Of a stretch of 53,254 nt of DNA, positions 40,678-50,834 are shown one piece after another (within the stretch, counting starts at the first letter, position 1; each line of letters opens with the position of its first letter). The position numbers were made by a program, and so were the translations under genes. The stretch spans positions 27,951 to 81,204 of the forward strand of contig LFSF01000015.1 in the NCBI GenBank assembly GCA_001512665.1, given 5' to 3'. Source of the DNA: Clostridiales bacterium DTU073. GTDB lineage: Bacteria > Bacillota > Peptococcia > DRI-13 > DTU073. A model generated the notes under the pieces. It saw nothing but the letters and a program-made list of their open reading frames with translations. It made no database searches and was not told where the DNA came from.

Positions 40678-42211
40678 ATGTGCCCTGATTAGTGTATCGG
40701 ATAAAAATGGGGTCGTGGGTTTTGCGCAAGGACTTCAGGAGTTAGGATATAAAATTATTTCTACGGGGGGAACCGCACAAATTCTCCGCGAGGCAGGGGT
40801 AAAGGTTTTAGGTGCCTCTGAAGTGACAGGCTTTCCGGAAATTCTCGATGGGAGAGTAAAAACATTACATCCCAAAATTCATGCCGGTATCTTGGCACGG
40901 AATACGGCAGAGCATTTAGCACAAATAGCAGAGCTGGGGATAGAAGCTATTGATTTGGTCGTGGTTAATCTTTATCCCTTTAGAGAAACGGTAGCAAAAA
41001 AGGGAGTTACTTTGGCAGAGGCCATTGAAAATATTGATATTGGCGGACCGTCAATGGTGCGTGCGGCAGCCAAAAATTACGAACGGGTTACCGTTGTTGT
41101 TGATCCGGCAGCTTATGAGGATATCTTAGAACAGTTGCGGGAGCAGGGCGAGATTTCTTTGGAAACAAGAGCAAGATTGGCACTGGAAGCTTTTGCTCAC
41201 ACAGCTTCTTATGATGTGGCGATTACTCAATATCTAAGTAAAACTTTAGAGGATACAGCATTTCCGCGACATTGGTTTTTAGAGGGCGAAAAAATCCAGG
41301 ATTTACGTTATGGAGAAAACCCCCACCAAAAAGCGGCTTTTTATAAGTTTAAAGGAAATCAGCAGGGAACTTTGACAGGAGCAAAAAAATTGCAGGGAAA
41401 AGAATTATCATATAACAACCTCGTTGATGTGGAATCAGCCTGGTCGATTGTTAATGAGTTTTCGGAACCGGCTGCAGCTATTATTAAGCATACTAATCCC
41501 TGCGGGGCTTCTATTGGCAAAGATATTCATGAGGCATATGTACGGGCTTATGAATCTGATACTCTTTCAGCTTTTGGGGGTATTGTCGGATTAAACCGAG
41601 AAGTGGATAAAGCTACTGCAGAAGAAATTAAGAAAATATTTATGGAAGTGATTATAGCGCCTTCTTTTAGTGCAGAAGCACGGGAAATTTTAGCAACAAA
41701 GAAAAACCTGCGGCTGATCGAGATGGGTAATCAGCCACAGTTTGGAGAGAAGATGGATTACTGGCTGGAACCGGTTAGTGGTGGTTTTCTTCTTCAGGAA
41801 AAGGATAGAGCTAAGGTTGTGGTTGCGGATTTAAAGGTGGTTACGAAGAGACAACCAACGGCAGAACAAATCGATGAGCTTCTTTTTGCTTGGAAAATCG
41901 TGAAGCATGTGAAATCAAATGCTATTGTTTTGACTAAGAATAAACAAATTTTAGGTGTTGGCGCCGGTCAGATGAATCGAGTGGGTGCAGCTGAGATTGC
42001 CCTGAAACAAGCTAAGGACAAGGTTAGAGGTGCAGTTTTGGCTTCTGATGCCTTCTTTCCTTTTTCCGATACTGTAGAGATAGCGGCTAAAGCAGGAATT
42101 AGTGCAATTATTCAGCCGGGTGGTTCTATTAAAGATGAGGATGTAATTGCTAAAGCAGATGAATATGGGATTACGATGGTCTTTACCGGCATACGGCATT
42201 TTAAGCATTAA
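40670..42211 (+). CDS. purH: Bifunctional AICAR formyltransferase/IMP cyclohydrolase
   Basis: '[33 protein letters not shown]', '[15 protein letters not shown]', '[11 protein letters not shown]'. Confidence 0.98.
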   Translation: MSKCALISVSDKNGVVGFAQGLQELGYKIISTGGTAQILREAGVKVLGASEVTGFPEILDGRVKTLHPKIHAGILARNTAEHLAQIAELGIEAIDLVVVNLYPFRETVAKKGVTLAEAIENIDIGGPSMVRAAAKNYERVTVVVDPAAYEDILEQLREQGEISLETRARLALEAFAHTASYDVAITQYLSKTLEDTAFPRHWFLEGEKIQDLRYGENPHQKAAFYKFKGNQQGTLTGAKKLQGKELSYNNLVDVESAWSIVNEFSEPAAAIIKHTNPCGASIGKDIHEAYVRAYESDTLSAFGGIVGLNREVDKATAEEIKKIFMEVIIAPSFSAEAREILATKKNLRLIEMGNQPQFGEKMDYWLEPVSGGFLLQEKDRAKVVVADLKVVTKRQPTAEQIDELLFAWKIVKHVKSNAIVLTKNKQILGVGAGQMNRVGAAEIALKQAKDKVRGAVLASDAFFPFSDTVEIAAKAGISAIIQPGGSIKDEDVIAKADEYGITMVFTGIRHFKH

Positions 42212-42224
42212 GAGGTGAGAGAGT

Positions 42225-43499
42225 ATGACCAAGTTGAAAATTTTAGTTGTGGGTAGTGGCGGACGTGAACATACTCTAGTATGGAAATTAGCTCAAAGTA
42301 AATTAGTTGAGAAAATCTATTGCGCTCCCGGAAATGTAGGGATGATTCCCTTAGCGGAGCTTGTTCCGCTTCAGGTAGATGATCTAAGCGGTATAGTTAA
42401 TTTTTGTGAGAAAGAAAAAGTGGATTTGGTAGTTGTCGGACCGGAACTGCCTCTTACTTTAGGACTTGTTGATGCTTTAGAGGAAAAAGGAATAAAAGCA
42501 TTTGGACCGAAGAAGAAAGCGGCAGAGCTTGAAGGCAGTAAGGTTTTTGCTAAAGATTTAATGCATCGTTATGGAATACCTACCGCTCGTTATGGTGTAT
42601 TTCGTGAGGTACAGACTGCTCGAGATTTCGCTCGTGAATTAGCAGGACCATGGGTAGTAAAGGCTGATGGGCTTGCTGCCGGGAAGGGTGTATTGATTTG
42701 TTCTACACTGGAAGAAACAGATGTTGCCATTGAAAAAATTTTAGTGGAGAAAATTTTTGGAACAGCAGGAGAAAAAGTAATAATTGAGGAATTTATAGAG
42801 GGTGAAGAGTTAAGTCTGATGGCTTTCAGTGATGGGCAAACTGTGATTCCGATGGTTTCCGCTCAGGATCATAAAAGAGTTTTTGATGGCGATCAAGGTC
42901 CCAATACCGGAGGTATGGGGGCGTATTCTCCTGCACCGGTTGCTACGCCTGAACTATGTAAAGTAATTGAAGAGCAGGTATTACAACCGACAATTAAGGC
43001 AATGGCGCAAGAGGGACGCACCTTTAAAGGAGTATTATATGCCGGGTTGATGATTACGGCACAGGGACCACGTGTATTAGAGTTTAATGCTCGTTTTGGT
43101 GATCCGGAAACTCAAGTGATTTTACCCAGATTAAAAAGTGATCTGGTGGAGATTATTTTAGCGGTATGTGAGGAGAGATTGGCTGAGCAGGAAATTGTTT
43201 GGCGGGAAGAGGCATGTGTTAGTGTAGTTATGGCTTCTCAAGGGTATCCTGGCAGCTATAAAACCGGGTTACAAATTAAAGGATTGACAGATGTGGAGGA
43301 TGATATTTTCGTTTTTCACAGTGGTACTGCTTTGAAGGATGGGGAGATTGTAACGGCAGGCGGCAGAGTTTTAGCTGTTACTGCTTTAGGAGAAAATTTG
43401 CGCCAAGCTGTAGATTCTGTCTATCGTGCAGTCAAGAAAATAAATTTCTCAGGAGCTCATTATCGCCAAGATATAGCATATCGCGCTTTCCTTCGTTAA
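42225..43499 (+). CDS. purD: Phosphoribosylamine-glycine ligase
   Basis: 'ILVVGSGGREHTLVWKLAQS', 'VVKADGLAAGKGV', 'GPNTGGMGAYSPAP', 'EFNARFGDPETQ'. Confidence 0.98.
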   Translation: MTKLKILVVGSGGREHTLVWKLAQSKLVEKIYCAPGNVGMIPLAELVPLQVDDLSGIVNFCEKEKVDLVVVGPELPLTLGLVDALEEKGIKAFGPKKKAAELEGSKVFAKDLMHRYGIPTARYGVFREVQTARDFARELAGPWVVKADGLAAGKGVLICSTLEETDVAIEKILVEKIFGTAGEKVIIEEFIEGEELSLMAFSDGQTVIPMVSAQDHKRVFDGDQGPNTGGMGAYSPAPVATPELCKVIEEQVLQPTIKAMAQEGRTFKGVLYAGLMITAQGPRVLEFNARFGDPETQVILPRLKSDLVEIILAVCEERLAEQEIVWREEACVSVVMASQGYPGSYKTGLQIKGLTDVEDDIFVFHSGTALKDGEIVTAGGRVLAVTALGENLRQAVDSVYRAVKKINFSGAHYRQDIAYRAFLR

Positions 43500-43539
43500 A
43501 AAATAGATAATTTTATTTATATAGGGGGACCAAGGACGC

Positions 43540-45144
43540 ATGCTGGATAAAAAGGTAGATAAACTTGCAAGTGTTTTAAAAAAGTATTTTCTTGTGTTTA
43601 GTTTGTTGGGATTGGTTACAGGTTTGTCTATCTACAGTATTTTGTCGTATAATTCATTATTGAAAAGTTCTTGGATTAATATAGCTAAAATTAGAGATGA
43701 GCAAGCTAGATATCTTGATAATTGGTTTAAAGAGCGAGCCATGATTATCAATAATATTGCTTTTAGTAAGGCGGTAAAGGAAAATGATTTAACAGAGATG
43801 AAAGCTGTGTTTAAAGAACAGCTGGGATTAACGACAGGGTTTGAGAATTTAGGTTATATTGACCGGGAGGGTAATGTTTTACTTTATGGACAAGTTGAAT
43901 ATACTGATGTTAATGTAGCGGACCGAGATTACTTTAAGGAAGCGATGCGGGGAAAAAGTTGTATTAGTGAGCTTATAATCAGTAGATTTACTAATAATCA
44001 AGTTGTAAACGTATCGTGTCCGGTTATCTCTGATCAAGGGGAAATTTCCGGGGTTGTTTTTGCACCATTAAGATGGTCGAAAATAATAGGGATAATTTCC
44101 TTTTATCATTTTGATAATACGGTAAAAAGTTATCTTGTGGATAGAAAAGGGGCAATTTTTACCAGTTCATCCGAAGTAAGTGAAGAGGAGTTAGCAATTA
44201 GAGCATCAGTAATAGACATGCTTAAGAATGAGGGAAAAAGTTCCGGTGAATACCAAAACAGCCAAGGTGCACAAATTTTCGGAACTTATAAAAAATTAGA
44301 TAATTACGTTTGGGGTTTGTTGGTAGAAGTTGAGAAGTCTACGGTAGTTGAAAAATTTCATCAGGAAATGTGGTATATTATTTTATTTGTTTTTTTAATT
44401 TATCTATTGCTCATTTATCCTTTGTCCCGATTTGTTGCCGGAAACATTGTGCATCCTCTAGAGCAGTTGGTGAAAGGTATAATTCAGTTTGTGAATAATT
44501 GTGAAAAAGAGACAAATTTGCAATTAGTAGAAGAAGGATTATGTTATGAAGAAATGGCTGTTATTAAAGAATCTCTCGGAGAAATAGGACAAAAATTTAG
44601 TAATATGCAACGTCTTTTACAGAGCCAGGTTTTTTATGAACCTTTGACCGGTTTAGCTAACAAACGCTATTTTTTGTTAAGAACTCAAGAAATTACGGAA
44701 TTGGCCTTTAGAAAGCGTACACCTTGTTCATTAATTAGTTTTAGTATTGATAATTTTATGCAGATTAAAGAGAAGTTCGGGCTAGAGTTTTCGGAAAAAG
44801 TTTTAGTACATACTGCTGATATATTAGGGGAAACCGCTCGGCTCGGGGATTTTTTAAGCCGAACGGAGGAAGAAAGGTTTGCGTTGATTTTACCGGAGAC
44901 AGATGCTCAGGAAGCTATGCAGATGGCAGAGCTTTTAAGGAAGAAAATTATGGAAAATCCTGTAGAAGTAGGTTATGACAGTGTTTCTTTTACTATAAGT
45001 GTAGGTATAGCAACTTTCTTAGGCGATTCGGAAAAATATGAAAACAGTTTAGATTTACAGGAAGAACTTTTTGCTGAATCAACGAAAGGGATGTTAACTG
45101 CACAAAAAAATGGTGGAAATACTGTTAAATTTACTGGCTTATGA
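43540..45144 (+). CDS. dCache-like membrane sensor with degenerate GGDEF domain
   Basis: Two TM segments flanking an extracytoplasmic sensor; GGDEF-fold region 'YEPLTGLANKRYFLLR...LSRTEEERFALILPETDAQEA'. Confidence 0.85.
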   Translation: MLDKKVDKLASVLKKYFLVFSLLGLVTGLSIYSILSYNSLLKSSWINIAKIRDEQARYLDNWFKERAMIINNIAFSKAVKENDLTEMKAVFKEQLGLTTGFENLGYIDREGNVLLYGQVEYTDVNVADRDYFKEAMRGKSCISELIISRFTNNQVVNVSCPVISDQGEISGVVFAPLRWSKIIGIISFYHFDNTVKSYLVDRKGAIFTSSSEVSEEELAIRASVIDMLKNEGKSSGEYQNSQGAQIFGTYKKLDNYVWGLLVEVEKSTVVEKFHQEMWYIILFVFLIYLLLIYPLSRFVAGNIVHPLEQLVKGIIQFVNNCEKETNLQLVEEGLCYEEMAVIKESLGEIGQKFSNMQRLLQSQVFYEPLTGLANKRYFLLRTQEITELAFRKRTPCSLISFSIDNFMQIKEKFGLEFSEKVLVHTADILGETARLGDFLSRTEEERFALILPETDAQEAMQMAELLRKKIMENPVEVGYDSVSFTISVGIATFLGDSEKYENSLDLQEELFAESTKGMLTAQKNGGNTVKFTGL

Positions 45145-45274
45145 TTACTTAGATACACAATTAACAAGAATAGTATGAGTATTTTTGCTTAGATATTATT
45201 TGACAAAAAGAGCTATTTTGGTTAAAATAATAATTGCGTTGTAGTAGTAGATTTTGAATTTTTTGCTTTATTAT

Positions 45275-45310
45275 AAAAGCTACTACCCGGAAGCGGGAGT
45301 AGCTTTTTAT
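45275..45310. terminator. Bidirectional terminator between convergent genes
   Basis: AAAAGCTACTACCCG-GAAG-CGGGAGTAGCTTTTTA. Confidence 0.9.
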
Positions 45311-45320
45311 TTGCAGAAAA

Positions 45321-45716
45321 TTAATCTTTTATATAGGGAAGAATGGTTTTTAAAAGCTTTTTTATTAACTTTAGTTCTTTTGCAGAGCATTTATTGAGTA
45401 ACATATTTATTTCATCGTATTGATTATTTGCTTCTGTTTTATAGTGATTGTGAATATCGTGAGCATAATAAGCTTGTGGAGTTTTATGCCCAAAAATTAA
45501 GTAATCTAAAGAGACATGTAAGCAATTGGCTATCTTAACTAACACGTTCAGACTCATTTGCCGCTCACCTCGTTCCAGTTGTCCGACATAATAATCAGAA
45601 AGCTTAACGATTTCGGCAAATTCTTCTCGTGATAGTTCCAGCAGTTCTCGTTGCTCTCGTATTCTTTGTCCTACAGCCTTGCTGTCTATTAAAGTAGTTA
45701 ATTTCATTTTTTTCAC
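45321..45716 (-). CDS. XRE-family HTH transcriptional regulator
   Basis: 'VGQRIREQRELLELSREEFAEIVKLSDYYVGQLERGERQMSLNVLVKIANCLHVSLDYL'. Confidence 0.92.
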   Translation of the reverse strand: MKKMKLTTLIDSKAVGQRIREQRELLELSREEFAEIVKLSDYYVGQLERGERQMSLNVLVKIANCLHVSLDYLIFGHKTPQAYYAHDIHNHYKTEANNQYDEINMLLNKCSAKELKLIKKLLKTILPYIKD

Positions 45717-45822
45717 TCCTTAAGCAATACTTTATCCAACTTTAGGCTGTAGTAGAATTTGCCGTTAGCACATATTTATTGTTTGCAATACGCCGATTTA
45801 ATGTTAGAATAAATAAAAAGAT

Positions 45823-46041
45823 ATGTTTATTAAGAAGAAAGAGATGAGTAGAAAAATGAAGGATAAAATTGAATTAGTACGGAATATACTTTATAACGCT
45901 TCTGAGATGAATGCTAAAGAGGAAACGCTTTTGAAATTAAGTCAAAAGTTTGATCAATATATTGTGAAATTCCTGCAAGAAAGTTTACATCAAAAGGGTG
46001 ATAAAGATGAACGGCAACAAGATGATAGAAAAGATTTATAA
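45823..46041 (+). CDS. Spo0E-like aspartyl-phosphate phosphatase
   Basis: 'KIELVRNILYNASEMNAKEETLLKLSQKFDQYIVKFLQ' with the SQxxD signature. Confidence 0.75.
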   Translation: MFIKKKEMSRKMKDKIELVRNILYNASEMNAKEETLLKLSQKFDQYIVKFLQESLHQKGDKDERQQDDRKDL

Positions 46042-46696
46042 TTATGCCCCTGCCATTTTCCTTGTGGTGGGTCTAATTTTATGGTTAATAATATTTTATG
46101 TAGCTAAACAATATAGTATTTATTCTTCTGGTTCAGTTTGGTCGGTTTTATCAATAATTTTCATTCTAGTTTATATAGTGAGTGGGGTTATGATTAGAAA
46201 TTTATATCATCAGGTACATACAGATACCTTAACCGGCTTGCATAATCGCAAATATCTTTTTGCAAAATTGTCGGAAATCAAAGCTAATGGTGGTTTTTCT
46301 TTGATTCTTATCGATCTTGATGATTTTAAAAATGTAAATGACACTTATGGACATATTGCCGGCGATCAAGTTCTTCAGCAATTTGCGGAAATTTTACTTC
46401 ATAATACAAGAAAGGATGATATTATTGCCCGTTGGGGCGGGGAGGAATTTGCGATAATTTTACCGGATACCCAATGTGAGGTAGCTTATAAAATTGCCGA
46501 TAGAATCAGAAAAGTTGTAGAACAACATGTTTTTTCTTATCAAGGAATTACTTGTAGGATTACCATAAGTATAGGGTTAGGGTCTGCGAAAAAAGAGTTA
46601 GATTTTAAGACGGAAAATTTTATTAAAACTGTAGATGAAGCCTTATATAAAGCTAAAGAGAAAAAAAATAGCATTGTTTGTTGTAGTAATGATTGA
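46007..46696 (+). CDS. Membrane diguanylate cyclase (GGEEF, with RxxD I-site)
   Basis: 'DTLTGLHNRKYLFAKL', 'LIDLDDFKNVNDTYGHIAGDQVL', 'RKDDIIARWGGEEFAIILPDT'; GTG 45998 is an alternative start. Confidence 0.93.
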   Translation: MNGNKMIEKIYNYAPAIFLVVGLILWLIIFYVAKQYSIYSSGSVWSVLSIIFILVYIVSGVMIRNLYHQVHTDTLTGLHNRKYLFAKLSEIKANGGFSLILIDLDDFKNVNDTYGHIAGDQVLQQFAEILLHNTRKDDIIARWGGEEFAIILPDTQCEVAYKIADRIRKVVEQHVFSYQGITCRITISIGLGSAKKELDFKTENFIKTVDEALYKAKEKKNSIVCCSND

Positions 46697-46720
46697 TTAA
46701 TTTTGAAAAGGGTGTAGCTG

Positions 46721-47977
46721 ATGATCAGATTTTTACATTTAGCTGATGTTCATTTGGATACGGTTTTTCTAAACCGTGATGCTCAGTTGCGGTCTATGCT
46801 TAGAGAAGCGTTACGGGATACTTTTAAGGCGGGGGTTGATTTGGCCCTTGCTTCAGGTTGCCATGCTATGTTAATAGCCGGCGACCTTTTTGATAATCAG
46901 ACCTTGAGTTTTATGACAGAAAAATTTTTACTTTCTGAAATGGAGCGATTGTCTCAGGGGCAGGTTCAGGTTTTTTATGCTACAGGGAATCATGATCCTT
47001 CTGAAAGCAGAGGCCGTGTCAGTCAGTTGAGGTGGCCAGATAATGTACATATTTTTACATCGCATACACCTGAGTCCTATCCTCTTGTTGATCAGGATGG
47101 GCAAGTGTTGGCCCGGATAGTCGGGGGCGGTCATGAAAATTCCAGAGTAGGTGAAAATTTAGCTTCTCGGTTTCCTCAGGTGACTGATCATCAGAGCGTT
47201 CCACAAATTGCTCTATTGCATGCTATGGTTACGGGAAGCAGTGATGATACGGAGCATGAACGCTATGCTCCTTGCTCACTACAGGATTTATGCGAAAAAG
47301 GCTATAGCTATTGGGCTTTAGGGCATGTACACAAACGGGCTGTTCTTTCGGAAAATCCATATGTAGTTTATCCGGGCAATTTGATGGGCAGAAATGCCAA
47401 AGAAAGCGGTAGCAAAGGGGCTTATCTTGTAGAAATAGATGATTATGGACAAGTAAAGTTATCTTTCCGCACTTTAGCACCACTTTGTTGGCTTAATTTG
47501 ACACTTAATAATTTAGAGGAAGCCGATAGTTTAGAAAAATTGGAACAGTTAATCGTAAACTCGGTAGAAAAGCATCTGCAGGACTATCCGGTGGAGGGTA
47601 AGTTGTTTCTTCGTTTGAAATTGGAAGGTCGATGTCCTATGTATCGGGAATTAGCTGCTCCGGAAAATCTGCTTACCCTGGAGGAAAATATAAGAGCTTT
47701 CTTGTTAGTGGAGTATTTGGAATTGGAGTATGAGGGGCTTACTCCTCCCCTTTGTCCGGAGAATTATAAGCAGGGGCCTCATATTTTAAGTGAGGTTCTG
47801 ACCCTTCTCGAAAAGGCAGAACATGATGACGATATATTATTACAATTAGCTCCTGAGAATTTAGCAGGATTACCCGGTAACATTGAGTTTAAGGAGAGAG
47901 TTAAGTATTTACGTTCTCTTCTTCAGGGTCTGGATTATGAAGCTGTAGCTCGTCTTGTGGAGGTGGACGAGCAATGA
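46721..47977 (+). CDS. YhaO/SbcD-like DNA exonuclease (metallophosphoesterase)
   Basis: 'RFLHLADVHLD', 'LIAGDLFDNQ', 'YATGNHDP', 'YWALGHVHKR'. Confidence 0.88.
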   Translation: MIRFLHLADVHLDTVFLNRDAQLRSMLREALRDTFKAGVDLALASGCHAMLIAGDLFDNQTLSFMTEKFLLSEMERLSQGQVQVFYATGNHDPSESRGRVSQLRWPDNVHIFTSHTPESYPLVDQDGQVLARIVGGGHENSRVGENLASRFPQVTDHQSVPQIALLHAMVTGSSDDTEHERYAPCSLQDLCEKGYSYWALGHVHKRAVLSENPYVVYPGNLMGRNAKESGSKGAYLVEIDDYGQVKLSFRTLAPLCWLNLTLNNLEEADSLEKLEQLIVNSVEKHLQDYPVEGKLFLRLKLEGRCPMYRELAAPENLLTLEENIRAFLLVEYLELEYEGLTPPLCPENYKQGPHILSEVLTLLEKAEHDDDILLQLAPENLAGLPGNIEFKERVKYLRSLLQGLDYEAVARLVEVDEQ

Positions 47978-50661
47978 AAATAAAGTCAATTCAAGCTTCC
48001 GGCTTTGGGTGTTTTAAAGATTGGCAAACTGAGCAGTTGGATAGTAATACAATTGTGGTCTGTGGACCTAATGAGACCGGGAAAAGTACTTTTTTTAATT
48101 TAATTGAAACTTTATTTTACGGGTGGCGACCGGTGACCGATAATCCTTATTTACCTTGGGAAGGAAATCCTGCTGTTGTTTCAGCAGTAATAGAGGAGCA
48201 GAGCGGAGAGGAATATACCGTACAAAGAAGCTTGCGCAATCGGGCGCAGGGTACAATAATTAAAGGGCAAACCAGCTTTAATTTAGGTAATCATAGTCTC
48301 GAGAGTTTAGCCTTTTTACCGCGGGTAGTTTTTGCAGAGGTCTATTTTTTAACCGTGGATCAGTTATGTTTCCCCAATGTTAATGCTTGGCAAGAATTAC
48401 AGGACCAACTACTGGGCGGACAGTATGCTTCATTTTTGAAACCTGTCTCCGGGGTTATTGCGGATTTAGAGAGTGAGGTTAATAGTTTATGGCGTCCTGA
48501 CAGGCGAGGGAAGCCTGTAGCCAGGTTATTAGATGAGGAAATCTTAAAATTAACACAACAAAGAAGATTAGCTTATGAAAACGAGCAGAAGTTACGGGAG
48601 ATAGAGCAGCAATTATTTACTCTTCGTGAAGAACAAGAGAAGCTCAAACAAGAAAGAATACAGCTGTTGGCAGAGCTTAATTGTATAGAACGTTTGTTAC
48701 CGGTGAAGAAAAAGTTGGAGCGGATCAAAGAACTTTTAGAAATGGCCGGAGATATAGAGGCTTATCGGCAATTGCCTGCGGATCCTCAAAAGACTTTGGC
48801 ACTAATTGCCGAGGATTTAATAACGTTAGCGGAAGAAATAAAGAAAGCAGAGCAAAAAAGAGAGCAGTATTCTCTACAAAAGACTGCCTTTGGTACTATG
48901 GAGCAGTTATTTATCGCTCAGGCTGATGAGATTGGCGAAATAACTAAAGCTTATGCCCAGATCGTCTCCGATCAGTTAGCCGTAAGTACATGTCGGGAAG
49001 AAATTAAACGGGGTGAACAGCGTCTTCAAGATTATGCGGCGAATTTCCTTTTAGGTGGTTGGCAGCCACAGTTGGAGGCAATAATAAAAGAAATTGACGA
49101 AGTAGCGTTACGCTCAGAGATTGTTGATTTTAAGAGCTTGGAAACTCAGTATCAACAAAAAGATAGTCAACTGGAGGGGTTAAGGGCACGGATAGGAACT
49201 GTAGGGACAGTAGATAATTGGCGATCTATAACTTTGCTAGCAGGGATATCTATTGTGCTGGGTTTGTTAGGTATAATATGGTTAGGTAACACACCTTTAG
49301 GTTTTGCAGCTGCTTTGATTTTACTGTTAGGTGTGGGCACTGCAATGTATCGGATATTGTTGAAAGGGAAAAAGTCTGTAGGGTCTGAAGTAGCTGTAGT
49401 TGAGCAAGAAGTTGCTCGGCTTAAAACTGAATGTGAACAAAAGCGTGCGAAGATCAGAAAGGTGTTGCAGGGACTTCCGGTAACAGAGCTGAGTTTGGTA
49501 ACACCTGATGAAACATTATTGGTTGATCTGAAAAATATGAAGATGATTTTAACGGAAAAAGATAACTCTAAGGATAAGTTAGCACAGCTAGAAAAAAGAT
49601 TAGCTGCTTATCAATTTAGAGTAGAGAGACTCTTGGACACACTTCAGCTAAAATCATCAGGAGATATACTTAAGGATTTACGGCACTTGGAAAAAGGATT
49701 AATTACGTCTAGGGAATGCCAAATTACTGCGCAGCATGCAACCGACAGTCTGGCTGAGGTTGAGACACAGTGGGCAGAGTTTATTCGTAAACAAAATAAA
49801 CTTATTGAGGAAAGGGAGTTATTACTCAACAGTTTACAAAATTTTACGGGTGAGACCTTAGAGGAAAAAATTAATAATCTCGTACTAAGGCGAGATTATT
49901 GGCAACAGGCGCAAACCTTAAGGAAGGATTTAGAGAGTGATTATCCCGATTTAAAGGTCCTGGAAAAGGAGATCGAAACTAAATTCTTTGCTGAAAATTG
50001 GTTTAATGGAGATAATGAATTAGCGGCAAAGAAGATAAGGTTTGTGGAGTTAGAGGAGAAAAAAGAGGAAATTAAAGAAAATATAGCGCGATTAGAAACG
50101 GAATTACAGCATTTAGTCACTTTACAAAGAGTAGATGATGTGGAAGGGGCTATTCAACAGTTACAAATAGAGCGAAAATCTGTAGCATTAAAACGGGATC
50201 GGTTGGTGGTTTTACAAAAATTACTTAAGGAAGCGGATCGTCGTTTCCGTGATGAGCATCAACCGGATGTTTTACAGAAAGCCGGACATTATTTGGAGTT
50301 AATTACCGAAGGACGTTATGACCGATTGTTTATTAAGGACGACGGGAGTGGCTTAATGGTTCGCGGTAATTATGTAGAGCAACTGTTAAATGTGGCCCCC
50401 CCTTTAAGCCGGGGAACTTTAGAACAAATTCATCTTGCTTTACGTTTAGCCTTAGTAGAACATGTGGATTCCGGAAGAGAAACGGTACCTTTATTCTTAG
50501 ATGAAGTTTTGGTTAATTGGGATAACATGCGATTACATAAGTGTTTAGAAATATTACATGAGCTTGCCGGACAAAGACAGATTTTCCTTTTTACTTGTCA
50601 TGACTGGCTAGTTAATAAGATGCAAGAGATGATGAATGCAAAGGTAATAAAGCTGGGTTAA
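47974..50661 (+). CDS. YhaN/SbcC-like AAA ATPase with coiled coils and a central TM hairpin
   Basis: 'IVVCGPNETGKSTFFNLIETLFYGWRP' Walker A; C-terminal 'LSRGTLEQIHLALRLAL...PLFLDEVLVNWD'. Confidence 0.88.
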   Translation: MKIKSIQASGFGCFKDWQTEQLDSNTIVVCGPNETGKSTFFNLIETLFYGWRPVTDNPYLPWEGNPAVVSAVIEEQSGEEYTVQRSLRNRAQGTIIKGQTSFNLGNHSLESLAFLPRVVFAEVYFLTVDQLCFPNVNAWQELQDQLLGGQYASFLKPVSGVIADLESEVNSLWRPDRRGKPVARLLDEEILKLTQQRRLAYENEQKLREIEQQLFTLREEQEKLKQERIQLLAELNCIERLLPVKKKLERIKELLEMAGDIEAYRQLPADPQKTLALIAEDLITLAEEIKKAEQKREQYSLQKTAFGTMEQLFIAQADEIGEITKAYAQIVSDQLAVSTCREEIKRGEQRLQDYAANFLLGGWQPQLEAIIKEIDEVALRSEIVDFKSLETQYQQKDSQLEGLRARIGTVGTVDNWRSITLLAGISIVLGLLGIIWLGNTPLGFAAALILLLGVGTAMYRILLKGKKSVGSEVAVVEQEVARLKTECEQKRAKIRKVLQGLPVTELSLVTPDETLLVDLKNMKMILTEKDNSKDKLAQLEKRLAAYQFRVERLLDTLQLKSSGDILKDLRHLEKGLITSRECQITAQHATDSLAEVETQWAEFIRKQNKLIEERELLLNSLQNFTGETLEEKINNLVLRRDYWQQAQTLRKDLESDYPDLKVLEKEIETKFFAENWFNGDNELAAKKIRFVELEEKKEEIKENIARLETELQHLVTLQRVDDVEGAIQQLQIERKSVALKRDRLVVLQKLLKEADRRFRDEHQPDVLQKAGHYLELITEGRYDRLFIKDDGSGLMVRGNYVEQLLNVAPPLSRGTLEQIHLALRLALVEHVDSGRETVPLFLDEVLVNWDNMRLHKCLEILHELAGQRQIFLFTCHDWLVNKMQEMMNAKVIKLG

Positions 50662-50680
50662 GGGCGCTAAATCAATTATG

Positions 50681-50714
50681 CTACCGTTAGTGAAAGCTGA
50701 CGGTAGTATTTTTA
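50681..50714 (+). terminator. Rho-independent terminator
   Basis: CTACCGT-tagtgaaagctg-ACGGTAG + TATTTTT. Confidence 0.8.
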
Positions 50715-50834
50715 TGAACTTTTTGTCATAATTTACGTCTATAGTTAAAGAACAATTAATGTAAGTGATAACCATCAGAAGATAAGACATTATTGTAAGA
50801 ATAAGAGAGTTTTTTATAAAGTGGGTGATTCCAT

